Below, one piece after another: positions 23,246 to 34,698 of a DNA stretch of 64,000 nucleotides. Position 1 is the stretch's first letter. Every line of letters starts with the position of its first letter. The notes beneath the pieces were generated by a model. It had not been told where the DNA came from. It saw nothing but the letters and a program-made list of their open reading frames with translations, and made no database searches. Made by a program: the position numbers and the translations under genes. The stretch is from positions 185,748,749 to 185,812,748 of the forward strand of contig CM060708.1 in assembly GCA_030686995.1 (NCBI GenBank), in the 5' to 3' direction. This DNA is from Artemisia argyi. Lineage: Eukaryota; Streptophyta; Magnoliopsida; Asterales; Asteraceae.

Positions 23246-25696
23246 TGTAACAACCGTGGTTTCAGCAGGTCAGTTTGACTGATAGTCTTGACTCGGTTGA
23301 CGTTTGTTTGGTGTGTCCTAGGTGTTTGAAGTGATATAAGTGTGATATAGGTGAGTTTTACCACTAAATCCCTTTGCGTGGTGTTGTTTTTGTGAGTGAG
23401 TAATGTTGATTATTTGGGAAAGTTCATTTTGATCGCCCTTGTGGTGTAGAAATGACTTGTGAAGTTTTGGCGTTTTTGTGTTTTTGTGTAACGAGGCTTC
23501 GTTCAAGTGATCGAGCGTTAGTAAGTTACGTGGGATTTGTTTTTATGAGTTATATTTCAAAAAGAGTGTGAAATTCTATTTTTGGAAACTTTATTTTGAA
23601 AATGATTATTTTTCGGTTTATCGTAAAATTAAAGTTTATCGCGTAAGACGTTAGGTTTTGTTATGGGAATACATAAAATATGAAAAGTATGAGGTTTTGA
23701 GTGTAATAAATAAATTAATAAAAAAAAGAAAAAAAATATATATATGTAGTATAAAAATCGGCTAGGGAAAAAAAAGGAAAAGGAAACCAAATTTGAGTCC
23801 AATTACAACTCCTAACTAAAAGGGTTATCTAGAATTATATTAGGATAGTATATATACAAAACCAAAACACCCCAAAACCCTTTTTCTCTGGTTTTGGTCG
23901 TTCATGGGAGGCAAGGGAAGAAAAAATTAGGGTTTTTATTATTGAAGCTAAAATCAAGATCAAGGTATGTTTTCGATACTAGTTTTCATTCAATTAATTA
24001 GTTATTGATCTAATTCATGTAATATAAAGTATGATGGATTAGGGTTTGTGTTAACTTCTGTAAACTAATGTTATTAAAAATGTTGGGATCAATTAATGAT
24101 AATAGTATGGTGATTGGTTAAGAGAATTGAGCGTAAAACATGCTAGTTATTGAGTTAGGGTTTGGACAGATTTGTAAGGCTGTAAAGATGTTAGTGTAAA
24201 TAACAGATGGTAATGAGTTAGGTCACGAATTTTAGGTCTAAATTGAACTATAATGAAAGAGCTTTCCAAAAAGTCCAGCCACGATCGATTTTAAGGTCGG
24301 GAAGTCGGTCTTTTGATTTTTCTTTGTTAAGGTATCAAAGCTGTCAAACCGGGACATATTTTGGGTAAAGGTTTGAGGGTGTCATGTGGTTGTAAAAGTG
24401 GTATTATGACTAGGCCTTATGGAATAGTTAAGTATTAGGTTATATTAGATTACCACGAAAAGGATTCGCGATAAAAACTTGTGGAAGTATTTATTTAAAA
24501 TCAAAACTTTTTGGTCTGCGTTCAGATCCGAATTTGAGTAATTGACAAGTTTGAATTTCTTATGTGTATTTTTGTGTGTTATTGGTCCATGGCCTTCTGG
24601 GATTAGCTTCTATGTTTATGAGAGACCATGGTGAAGTTTTGGTGTGAGTTGTTGAGCTTTATTTGTCGTGATTTTATGTGGGTGAATGTACCCCAAAAAT
24701 TCTGCATTTTCTGATTTTAAGAATGCAAGGGATTGAGTGAGTATTAAGTTATGGTAGTGGTTAGTATGGTGTCTAGGAGATCCATGGTGGGTCATATGAG
24801 TCTTAGACATCCATCATATATGTATTACATGGGTTGTATTTTTTAGCTTGGCCTTATGTAACGTGGAGTTATTTGTGTTGTTTTGATTTGTGATTTGTGT
24901 TGTGGAAGCTGCAAGGTTTGAGGTGAGTTCATAGTCCTATATTTTTACTTTGTTTTAAACATGGGATGGGAATGATGCTTGTCTTAAATTGTTTGAGTTA
25001 CTTTGATTATGTGTGTGTCAAAAGATCTTGGACTTATAATGTTACCGTATGCATGCTATGTGTGATTATTTGCTTGTGTGGATATATATGTGATTCGATT
25101 AGGAGGATGCTTATCCTGTTGCTCACGCATGCAACCTAATTGATGTTTAATGGGGTCGGGGGACACGAGCCGTCCTGTTGTAATAATTATGGGGTCGGAG
25201 GACACGAGCCGTCCTGTTGTAATAATTGTGGGGTCGGAGGACACGAGCCGTCCTATTGGTTGCCTTATGAGTGTTGTTACCTTTGTGTGTGAATATTGAC
25301 TTGCAAATGCATGTAGCTATATGATAACTATAATTATTTGTCCAGCTATATTTTGTAATCACAGTGATTTTGGTTGCCTGGCGTGTATGAGTCTTAAACC
25401 TATGAATCTCACCAACGTAATGTTGACATTTTAAGCATCATTTTTAGGTGAGCTTTCTAAGGATAAGATAGAAGGATGTGGATAGACGAGACCTTAGTTG
25501 CATTGGAAGTGGTTTATCATCTATGTTTGGATTTTTGTTTTGTTTGGTTATTTTATTTTGGGGTATTGTTACAACACTTTGTGTTTGTACATTGCTCTAT
25601 TTAAGTGCATGTAGTTGTTCTCTATGTTGACACCAGGTGTTGTGATGATATCCATGAAGTTACACCCGCGCGTTTCCGCCATCGCGGGGTGTGACA
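23246..25696 (+). repeat. Element B 3' LTR
   Basis: It matches the 5' LTR along its whole length with scattered substitutions and small indels. It starts TGTAACAACC and ends GGGGTGTGACA, followed by ACCGT. It carries the same three-unit 39-bp array (units at 25152, 25191, 25230) and the same GTGAGT donor-like site. Confidence 0.9.
25152..25257 (+). repeat. Three tandem 39-bp units in element B 3' LTR
   Basis: Copy of the 18488-18593 array with the same unit number and spacing. Confidence 0.9.
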
Positions 25697-26234
25697 ACCG
25701 TGTTGTACCATTAAAAGAGGTGACAACAATGATGATAGTGCTAAATTGTTTAATTTTTGAGACGAGAAGGACACCATTCATTTTTTTTTATAGAAATTTA
25801 GATTCAGATGATTAAAAAGCTAAATTTTTTGATAAAATGCGATTACTGTTGATATAAATAAATGACTAAAAAGGTTATTCATATCTTTCGATATCTCTAT
25901 GTTTTGATAATCACAAAACGAAAACTCATCAAACCAAAGACTATGACATAAACAAGTATTTAGTAGTAAATACTCATTTTTACCATTAAATCAATTAAGG
26001 TATGAATAAACAAAGTGTCAAATGTATTACAAGATCAAAGGAACACTTTTGTTAATCACTAGATATTTATAAAATGTCACAAAACATTTTATATCTTTTG
26101 TAAAACATTTTTGGAATTAAAAGAATATGTTTTATTTATTACAAATTTGTGAATTCAAATTTTCAACCAAAAATGGCAAATCTAATCCAGAAAAATTCCC
26201 CTCACAAAAGGACAAGAAAATCCAACGTTCAGGA

Positions 26235-26287
26235 GGGCGGCCCCCTTAATTTTACTAGGCGGCCCCCTTAATCATTAAGGGGACCGG
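26235..26287 (+). promoter_or_regulatory. GGCCCCCTTAAT inverted-repeat module and TATA of element E
   Basis: Three half-sites GGCCCCCTTAAT, GGCCCCCTTAAT and ATTAAGGGGACC, the last two forming an inverted repeat, lie just upstream of the TATA box at 26316. The same module is in D. A role as promoter element is inferred from position. Confidence 0.6.
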
Positions 26288-26530
26288 CACTCTCCAAAAC
26301 AGTATTTTCTGGCCCTATAAATATTGGATCATTCCACATATTTTTCTCACCTTTTTGCACTAAAAACTTTCTGATCTAAACATCCTTCTCCATCCTCTAA
26401 AAATCCTTTGATCTTATATACTTTGATCTTTGTTTCAAAGTGATTCAAGCCTCAACACTCAAGTGCAAAGAGAAGAATACTTCTATTAGAAGTATTACAA
26501 CTTAGTATCATCTTCCTTTCTAAGTTGTTT

Positions 26531-27803
26531 TGTGGAAAACTAGAAGGGGGGTTGAATAGTTTTATGTCCTTTTAAATTTATTTCCAAAATATTTTGTAGG
26601 TTATAAAAACTTTCGATTCGATCTTAAGTGAGTTCAAGCAACAACCAATATAAGCAAGTCTAAACTAATATTGAAAGTATTGAAATATAATGAAGAAAAG
26701 ATAGAGTTAGAAAGATCAAACCACAACACGTGAATTTATAGTGGTTCGGCTACAAGGACACCTTCCTTGCCCTACTCCACTCCCCGAGTACCACACTCGA
26801 GAGTTTTCTTCACTATGTCAACAAACTCTTTATGGTGGAGAAACCTTACACACCTTGGCTTACACAAGTTAACGACACTAAGCTAAATGTCGAGTTCTAA
26901 TCGTAGCTAGAACCAATCTCACACCAAATATCACACCACGTGATCTTCACACCTTAATCACACCTTCACACCTTCTTCAAGACTTCACACCGTCTTCACA
27001 CCTTGTCAATCTTCACACCTTCTTCTATGCACAACTAAGTCACAACTACTAAACTAGTTTACAACACACCAAGATTCTACAATCAACAAATATACACAAC
27101 ACCTTAACAAATAACTATCACTAGTACTATATGAAACTAGCTATACACAACACCACTACAATAAGATGGATGTAGAGAAGTGTTCTTCTTCTTGCACTTG
27201 AATGGATGAAGCTTTGGATCACTTGGAAACAAAGACTTATGAAATATATGATCAAAGGATTTTAGATCTAGAGAAGAAGATTGGATCAGAAAGTTTATAG
27301 TGCAAAAAGGTGAGAAAAATATGTGGAATGATCCAATATTTATAGGGCCAGATTTTACTATTCGGGAGCGTGCCGGTCCCCTTAATTGTAGGCCGGTCCC
27401 CTTAATGATTAAGGGGGCCGCCTAGTAAAATTAAGGGGGCCGCCCTCCTGAACGTTCCAAAAGTTTTTCTGGATAAAATTTGCCCTTTTTGGTTGGAAAT
27501 TTGAAATCATATTTTTGTGGTTTAATAAAGCTTTACCAAAAATGATTTACAAATATATATAAAATGTTAAAATCATTTTATATAATGTTATGTATTAATA
27601 TAAAATTTCCTTTGATCATGTAATGCATAAGTTACTAAGTTTATGCATACCTTGAGTGATATAAGATGTAGAGGTAAATATTTGTCACCAAATACTTGTT
27701 TATGTCTTATTCTTGACTTAATTTGATTTAAGTTTTGTGATTATCAAAACATAGGTTTATTGAGAAATATTAATAACATTCACAAACATTATTTATATCA
27801 ACA
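26531..27803 (-). repeat. Element D 3' LTR
   Basis: Minus-strand LTR. It carries the half-site module at 27372-27443, a TATA box (minus CTATAAAT, near 27343-27350), and the conserved block at 26732-26788. Confidence 0.93.
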
Positions 27804-27990
27804 ATCTCCCCCTTTTTGATGATTACAAAACTTAAACTCATTAACTCAAAAATTAGTTTTTAAACAAGTATTTTAGTGAGTTTATATGTACTTCTCCCCC
27901 TTTTTGTAACATCAAAAAGGTTATGCCGACAAGTTTTCATTCGTGAAAAGTTTGACGGGTAGAAACTCCCCCTTGATGTGTACTCCCCCT
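27804..27990 (-). promoter_or_regulatory. Multiple polypurine tracts upstream of element D 3' LTR
   Basis: On the minus strand four purine runs of the form GGGGGAG occur, at about 27804-27817 (AAAAAGGGGGAGAT, directly at the LTR), 27893-27905, 27966-27974 and 27981-27990. A series of such tracts is described as a mark of Sireviruses; the LTR-adjacent one is the likely plus-strand primer. Confidence 0.75.
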
Positions 27991-28285
27991 CGTTTGGGGG
28001 CACCAAGAGAACGAGCTATGGAATGCTTGCAAAACAAAAATATTAGAAGCACAAGTATATACATGTACACAAATATAGGGTGATGAGAAAAGAAAGAAAC
28101 ATTCATATTAGAGCAATAGTTGTGTTAAGACACAACAATACGAGTACATAAGCTAACAACATAATAGCAAATACATAAGCCAATTAATCAAGAAAGATAC
28201 ATCATCATGCAAAAGTACATGGACTTCATAGAGCTTGCAAGCAAAAGGGGTGGCAAAGACTTTATTTATTAAGCATATCAAATAC
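27991..28285 (-). other. Element D 3' untranslated stretch
   Basis: AT-rich DNA between ORF3 and the polypurine series; no ORF or motif recognised. Confidence 0.5.
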
Positions 28286-28885
28286 TTAATTTGGAGAGCA
28301 TGATGGTGATGGTGGAGGAGTGGATGAGAATTGTGGTGGAGGAATTATAGGAGAGGATGGTGGAGTTGGAGGTGGTGGTGGGTTGGTAAGCAAATGTTCA
28401 ATATATGAAAACATATATTGAATTTCATCTTTAAGGCCAAAGATGATGGTTCGGTTGTGGATACAACAAAGGCAAGTATCACCATGTGATTCAAGCATCC
28501 TCCAAGGTACGGGATTGGCAAAGTATGGTGGTGTAATTTGTGGAGATGAGAGTTGAGTATCAAGTGGTGTTATTGGTGAAAGTGAGATTGTAAAATGGGT
28601 GGATATAGGTTCTTGTGTGGGAAGTGGTGATGATACTTGTGGTGACAAGTGTGAATTGATGTAGTCATTGATTGATGAGGTTGAGGGTAAGGAAGATGAG
28701 GAAGTTCCATGAGTGGAAGGTGTTTTGGATGGTGCATTAGGTGCACTTGGAGAGGAGCATTTTGGTGGAGGTGATGGGGTTATGTTGTCTTCATTTGTTA
28801 AGTCAATGAAGAGTTGTTTTGGAGGAATGACCACAAGTTTTTGTTTCTTGGAGGTTTTGGAGTTTGAGGTGCTTGGAGGAGTCAT
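28286..28885 (-). CDS. Element D ORF3: proline/serine-rich accessory protein, 199 aa
   Basis: Intact from ATG 28885 to its stop. It starts MTPPSTSNSKTSKKQK, a basic Ser/Thr-rich head that could serve nuclear import, followed by VVIPPKQLFIDLTNED (residues 18-33). The IDLT core with acidic neighbours resembles a SUMO-interacting motif. A Pro/Ser-rich middle follows, then GDTCLCCIHN and a short hydrophobic amphipathic stretch (EIQYMFSYIEHLL), and a proline-rich tail. No enzyme motif is present. Upstream lies a TATA-like box (28931-28940) and, 145-220 bases further, the same half-site module as in the LTR, so it may be transcribed on its own. Function unknown; similar proteins seem to accompany such elements in Asteraceae, from memory only. 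Confidence 0.62.
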   Translation of the reverse strand: MTPPSTSNSKTSKKQKLVVIPPKQLFIDLTNEDNITPSPPPKCSSPSAPNAPSKTPSTHGTSSSSLPSTSSINDYINSHLSPQVSSPLPTQEPISTHFTISLSPITPLDTQLSSPQITPPYFANPVPWRMLESHGDTCLCCIHNRTIIFGLKDEIQYMFSYIEHLLTNPPPPPTPPSSPIIPPPQFSSTPPPSPSCSPN

Positions 28886-28930
28886 GATGATATGATGAAT
28901 GATGAGATGAAGAATGGTGATAATGGAGGG

Positions 28931-28940
28931 AATTTATAGT
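28931..28940 (-). promoter_or_regulatory. TATA-like box upstream of ORF3
   Basis: Minus-strand ACTATAAATT lies about 50 bases before ATG 28885. Together with the module at 29082-29156 it looks like an internal promoter; inferred. Confidence 0.5.
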
Positions 28941-29081
28941 ATGGAAATGGGTGATTTAGGTAAATGTTTGAAATGGTTGAAAGAGATTCTAAAATCAGTT
29001 GGGTCAAAATGGGAAATGGCAGCTGAAACTAGAGAAAGGATTCACAAGATGCAAAAGAATACAGTAAACCCAGTTCCAGAT

Positions 29082-29156
29082 GGCCGGTCCCCTTAATTGT
29101 ATGCCGGCCCCCTTAATAATTAAGGGGACCGCCTAGGGAATTAAGGGGGCCGCCCA
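29082..29156 (-). promoter_or_regulatory. Internal copy 1 of the GGNCCCCTTAAT module
   Basis: Four half-sites, two in each direction, arranged as in the LTR. The whole block is bounded by CCAGATGG on the left and CCATCTGG on the right, which would extend a hairpin. It stands upstream of ORF3. Confidence 0.7.
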
Positions 29157-29503
29157 TCTGGTGTTTTCCCAGACGACCAGAAACCCAAAATTTGCAAAAT
29201 TTGGTGATTTTTCAAATGTGTTTTTCCAGCAAGCTCTATTAGGAGTACATACTTTAGGAATGATGATATATAAACATATATGTATAATCAAATTTTGCAT
29301 GCAAATAAACATATTATAATCCATATTGAAAAGAAGCATGGCATAAAATTAATATAGAAGCATGATAATAATTAAAGTCTAAACATCATTCTAAATAACA
29401 CAAGAAATTAACACAAGTATTTCCGAATAAATCGGACAAATAGCAAACCATACAAATGTCTAAAAGAAACAAGTAATAACAAGTAGCAACACGTCAATAT
29501 CTT
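29157..29503. other. Gap between ORF2 stop and the ORF3 promoter block
   Basis: AT-rich, no ORF of note; probably 3' untranslated region of ORF2. Confidence 0.45.
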
Positions 29504-30718
29504 CTACTTCTTTTTCTTTTCAAGCATCTTCCTAAACATCTTCCCAACGGATTTGAATCCCCCTCGAAGTTCTTCATGCATTTGCTGTTGACGATTGATG
29601 ATAGACGTTTGACGAGTGAAGAGAAGCTCATCGGTACGTTCATGAGGAAGAGGAATTTGATACTCGGTATCATCAAGATCGGAAAGATCTTCAACAAAGG
29701 TCGTGGGGGATGGAGTACTAACACGTGAGGTGTCTTCCTCCTCATCATCATCGTCATCACGATGAGATGTAGAACCACGAGGCCTAGAATACAAAGGAAC
29801 ACGAGATTTTCCTTTGTCACTACGAGAACGGCGAGTACGAACACGAGTAAGTTGGTTCAAAGTAGGAAGGATATGAACGTAGTAGTCTCTTTGAAGATGT
29901 GGGTAATGTTCCATCACATAACGATAAAGTCGTGTGAGAAACATACCGTAAGGAAGATTGGCATTTGGGGTGTTTTTGGCGGACATGATTCGATGAACAA
30001 AAAGATAAGCCAAATTGTATTGCTCTTCAGCAATAACACAATAAAGCATGTGGGCAATGCTCGCCGTGACATGATCACGGTGACCACCAGTACCAAACGC
30101 ATTCTCTCGAATGAGTTCTTCCCACTTCTTCATATCTTGGCTTAGCTCTTTGAGGAGGATTTGATTGGCATGAATATCGACATTCTTCGACTTGATTACT
30201 CGACTAGTCGTACGACGTTCTAGTTCAAGCATTCGACGAATGTCTTCAGGACTAGGAATCTCAGAATAGTAGGGGCCATCCTGAGGACGATTTCTTTCAA
30301 GAGTGGAAAGATCCCATTCATTTGAGAAAACGGCTTGGCCGTTGAATGGGATTCTAAGAATTTACCCAAATTGAGCAAGAGTAAGAGTGATGAATTGATT
30401 TTGAATCATGAAGGAAATGAGGAGATGACCATATGGATCGGTTTGCACCGTCACTTGGCTATAGAAGTCGAGGATAAAACGAGGAATGATAGGTTCGTTG
30501 ATTTGGAAAAGACATTCAAAACGAATATTGGTGAACATTCGTTCGGTTTGATCATTTTCATAGAAAGATGGATCGACAATTCGTCCTTCGTGAATGTTTC
30601 TATTTTCAATAGGACGATAGAAACATGCAACTGAAGGAGACATGCCGAGAGTAGAAGAGACATTTGGAATGTATTGTTTGGTTTTGGAGACATCACCAAC
30701 CGTGGTCTTAGGCATTTT
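29504..30718 (-). pseudogene. Element D ORF2: ~404-aa accessory protein with one in-frame stop
   Basis: Frame open from ATG 30718 (MPKTTVGDVSKTKQYIP) to the stop at 29504 except for one TAA at 30362-30364 after ITLTLAQFG. The N-terminal half (FYRPIEN, IVDPSFYE, ILDFYSQV, ITLTLAQFG) resembles what is called a putative plant transposon protein domain; the middle holds WEELIRENAFG and LPYGMFLTRLYRYVMEHYPH. It then has a basic patch RTRRSRSDKGKSR, an acidic run, and a coiled, very basic tail ending KKKK. No transmembrane segment is evident, so it is not an obvious envelope protein although it holds the env-like place of Sireviruses. An acceptor-like TTGTTTAG precedes the ATG by six bases, suggesting a 5' intron. 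Function unknown. Confidence 0.68.
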
Positions 30719-31797
30719 CACCTAAACAATATAACAACAAAAATAAAATTAATATAAAAACAACTATCATGCATATGTTATATATTTATATATATGTATA
30801 TATAATTATATGCAATATATGTGGAACGAAATTCTACTTCGACAAAAAAAAAATATTCAATGAAGTAGTTTCATGATGTTCCTTTTATTTTGATTTTAAA
30901 CTCGTTTAGAATGTATAATATCAAGAGGGTATGATATCATAATTCATTTCGAAATAAAGCTAGATATATATTAGATTATATATCTTCCATTTCGTAAGAG
31001 TTTGACACAACATAAGCTTGTTTAAAAGATTGAAATGCGAATTTTAGTTTTCAAAAATATCATTTTAAAGATAAACCAAACGCTCCCTTAACTAGATAAC
31101 AATATCCTAAAAATATCAATATATATATTGATTATATATCTTGATGACCTCTATTGATTCTAGTATTATTAACAAAACTTATAAGCTAGTTTTAGGTTTC
31201 AAATAACTTCATATAGTTATGGTTTGTTCATGAACCAAACGCCCATGTTATCTTCATGAACCATTTAACAACAACTTGAAAAGTATGCTTTGATTGTTTA
31301 GAGTGTTAAAACAATGTAATGTAGCAAGTTTTACATGGTTTTTAAGAGTTATATCAACAATGTGCCTTTTGAAAAATAAAATTTGACTAGGGTTTATGGG
31401 CGATTAATGATTTTGACCAGATGATATGTTATACTAATTTTGAGTTGCAAAACATCATCCTAATCCTATGGGGAGCATTTGGTAGTTCAATTTCTAGCTT
31501 CAATAACACTTAAAATCGAATTAAAATGAATTTTAATAAAATGCATAATTATTGATTAGACACCAAATCGAATGAAATGTGATGGAATGCATGTTGGAAA
31601 ACTTACAAAAGATGTTGTTATATGTTTGGTTGATGTTTGCCCCTTGCGAAATAACCCCGGATTGGTGATTTGGTGAAGGATTTTGGTGGTTTTGGAGGTT
31701 TAGTTTCGTTCACAGCAGTATAGGGGAAGAGGTGAGTGAGTAAATGGAGTGTTTAGAAATGGAATTAAGGAGGAAAACGATTTTGGAAGTGTCAGAT
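30719..31797 (-). other. Putative 5' leader and intron of ORF2
   Basis: AT-rich with no ORF. On the minus strand TTTTGTAAGTT near 31605 looks like a splice donor and TTATATTGTTTAG ending at 30725 like an acceptor. A leader intron between the internal module at 31798 and ATG 30718 would explain the 1.1-kb distance. Inferred from signals only. Confidence 0.4.
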
Positions 31798-31871
31798 GGC
31801 CGGCCCCCTTAAACATTAAGGGGACCGCCCTCGATAACAAGCCGGTCCCCTTAATCATTAAGGGGGGCGCC
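31798..31871 (-). promoter_or_regulatory. Internal copy 2 of the GGNCCCCTTAAT module
   Basis: Four half-sites in the same alternating order as in the LTR (GGCCCCCTTAA, TTAAGGGGACC, GGTCCCCTTAAT, ATTAAGGGGG). It lies upstream of ORF2 and of the leader described above. Confidence 0.7.
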
Positions 31872-32116
31872 TTTGAAACTTTCCAAATTTCGCGGAATTC
31901 GTTTCTGGAACAAAAATATTTATACGTATATAATTAGATTTATAATATATCAAAAATACGAAAATGTCTATTGGCACGATGATAAAATTCTTAACAATTT
32001 TTAATTACCGTTTCGATAATTAAAATATACCTTTGACAATTTTTGGATAAAATGATCAAAGTGTTAAGTTGATGAAGGGTTTGAGGTGTGTTCGGGAATA
32101 TGTGAATAAGTGTATA

Positions 32117-32197
<81 letters not shown>

Positions 32198-32773
32198 TAT
32201 ATATAAGTATAAATGTGATTGAAAGATGGGTTGATGAGTGAGATTTGAAGGATAGTAGCGGAGATGGGATATAGTTGGCGAGAGGAGTTTGTTTCATCCA
32301 TAGTGTTCACGTGCGAAGGCGTTCTTGAATTATAAAAGTCCACTTGACTCATATCCCTTCATCATCATGAGTCTCCTAAAAGAGGACTTACTAGAATAAC
32401 GTGAGGGGGGAAAGAAAGGGTTCGATAAAGAACGATTTCTTGGAGTTCTAGAAAGTCAACAAATGACGTATCTAGGTTATGTACACGTGAATATATATAT
32501 GTATAAATATATTTAATATATTACGTATAATAGTATATATATGTATATATAAGTATATATGTGATTCTAACAAATAGAAGACAATAACAAATTATATCTA
32601 AATAATTGATGAAATCAAACAATGCATATTTATCTAAGCATGGCAATGAGTTGTGAAAGAATGGCGTACTCGGTGGTCTTCAAAAGAAATCTTCAACATC
32701 ATCAAGATGAAATATAGACTTTGAAAAAGTCTATGTTGAGAGAAAAACCAAGATTGCCTCAAGGAATGTTCGT
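31872..32773 (-). other. Element D gap between gag and ORF2 module, with TA repeat
   Basis: This is where pol would stand in a complete element. It is AT-rich, contains a (TA)n run at about 32112-32193, and shows no integrase or RT motif in any frame. Confidence 0.6.
32112..32193. repeat. (TA)n microsatellite in element D
   Basis: About 40 TA units with one early interruption (TGTATA). The Ile-Tyr ORF here is an artefact. Confidence 0.93.
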
Positions 32774-34630
32774 CTAGCCATTTGATCTCCATTGTCCTTT
32801 TGGTCCAAAGTTGTTTGGTCCAAACATGTTTAACATTTGACTCGGGTGCATGAAAGGTGGTAGAATGCCCCAAGGATTGTAGCTTTGTTGGTAGTTCCAC
32901 ATTTGATTACTATTGTTATTATAGTTTTGTCTATTTTGATTTCTTCTTAGTTGAGGTGTTTTAGACCTAGGATGAGAGTTATTTGGTTTTCTAGGTGGTG
33001 GAGTTTTAGATCTTATTTTGGGTTTAGAGGATCCTACTTCGGTCTTTAAGGACGGTTTATAAAAATCTTTAACTTCTTCATCGTTGGCAAGAGGTATTTT
33101 CTTATCATTAATAAGTATATACTTAGGATTAGATTTTAAAGGTTTTTGTTTGTTGAGTTCACTTTCAAATTTTACATTTTTAATCTCGCTTGTTGAAGCC
33201 TCATTTGAATTAAATCCTAAGCCGGTTTTGTCTCCGGATGTTCTTTGAATACTTATTATTTTACTAAGTGATTGACTACTATTTTCAAATTTGTCAAGTT
33301 TGCGAATTTCTTCCCTAAGTATTTCGTTTTCACCTTTAAGCTCTTGACATGATTTACATTCTTCAAAAATTTCTTTACCTTTTTCTAGTTGATGTATTTT
33401 AATTTTTAGTTCAAGTACTTCACTTTCTAATTGATTGTTAATGTATTTTAGTGATTTGTTTTTGGCCATTACTAGTTGTCCTAATTTGCATAGTTTAATA
33501 TATTCATTATCTAGATCTTTTTCATCTAATGATATACTTTCATCACTAAAATATTCGGTTTCGAAACGTACCTCATTTGGTGTATTCGCCATGAGACATT
33601 TTTCTTCCTATGTCGTTTCATTCTCATCATCATCACTATCACTCCAAGCACCTCCAACAAATGCTCTTTGATTTTGATCTCTTGTCATCATTGAACATTT
33701 TCCAATAAGGTGATTTGGATCTCCACACTTGAAACACTTTCTTTCAATCTTGTTGTTCTTGTCATCTTTACTCTTTTGAAATGTTTTCTTTTCATCATAA
33801 GGTTGTCTTACGAATCTTCCTCGCCTTTTGAAGAATTTCTTGAAATCTCTTACGGCCATGGCGTATTCTTCGTCATCACTTTCGGAAGATGAGCTATCTT
33901 CGATACTAGATTCCTTTCTAGCTTTCAAGGCGATTGACTTGCTTTGCTCTCGTTTTTCCTTGACCATTTCGGAGTCCTTCTTAATGATGACTTCGTAGAC
34001 TTTTAGATTTCCAATTAATTCGTCAAGTTGCAAAGTTGACAAATTCTTCGATTCTTCAATAGCCGTCACTTTAGCTCGCCATTTTGGATGAAGAGCCCTA
34101 AGAAACTTCCTAACAAAATTCTTACTAGAAAACTTCTCATCAAGTGCTTTTAAACTTGTGATGATAGTGTTAAATCTAGCAAAAGCATTGTCAATTGATT
34201 CCTCTTCCGGAATCGTGAATTGCTCGTATTGTTGAACAAGTAGATCTATCTTATTATCTTTGACTTGACTATTACCTTGGTGAGTTATTAGTAAAGAGTT
34301 CCAAATTTCTTTTGCTGTTTCACACATAAAGATCCTTTCGTACTCTTTACGTGGTAGCGCATTATAAATAACCATTTTTGCTTCATTATTTTTAGCAAGT
34401 TTTCTTTTTAAATCATCATTTTGTTTTTCAAAAGGTACGATTTCATCTTTCTTAGTTTCCGGGTTATTTTGAATAGGTAAAAAATCACCATTAGTAATAA
34501 CATGCCAAAGATCTAGATCTTTTGACTTCACATAAGTTTCGAATCGATTTTTCCAATATAAAAATCCATCACTTTCAAATAGTGGTGGTCTTTGCATAGA
34601 TTGCCCTTCTAAATATTTTTCAGATTCCAT
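32774..34630 (-). pseudogene. Element D gag (Ty1/copia, Sirevirus-like) with one in-frame stop
   Basis: Gag builds the particle. ATG 34630 starts [18 protein letters not shown]; capsid-type motifs are [24 protein letters not shown] and [14 protein letters not shown]. The CCHC knuckle [14 protein letters not shown] lies at residues 299-312. A TAG at 33608-33610 follows ENETT; the frame then runs on unchanged from [10 protein letters not shown] to 32774, giving a long coiled-coil part (residues 350-460, heptad-like Leu/Glu/Lys) and an Asn/Pro-rich tail with [12 protein letters not shown]. In complete relatives the integrase-RT part follows; here it ends. The CCHC box and long coiled tail are Sirevirus-like. 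The stop is either decay or a natural end. Confidence 0.8.
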
Positions 34631-34681
34631 AGATCGTTACAAGTTTTAAAATACAATATATTTTAAAGATCTTGCTAGACG

Positions 34682-34696
34682 TGGCTCCTGATACCA
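34682..34696 (-). promoter_or_regulatory. Element D primer-binding site
   Basis: Minus strand TGGTATCAGGAGCCA two bases after the 5' LTR. It matches initiator tRNA-Met except for an extra G. Confidence 0.85.
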
Positions 34697-34698
34697 AT

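Larger units (their letters stand above)
16582..25696 (+). mobile_element. Element B: chromovirus (Tekay-like Ty3/gypsy) with decayed interior
   Basis: Two similar LTRs (2439 and 2451 bp) start TGTAACAACC and end GTGAC(A/G). They enclose a primer-binding site matching initiator tRNA-Met and a purine tract before the 3' LTR. Flanking five bases are ACCAT on the left and ACCGT on the right, a target duplication with one mismatch. The interior is 4.2 kb; only RNase H, integrase and C-terminal remnants are readable, and these resemble element C. It cannot make its own proteins. Confidence 0.88.

Noticed and set aside
28713..29096. Plus-strand Gly/Glu-rich ORFs
   Set aside because: Antisense shadows of ORF3 and its leader in element D.
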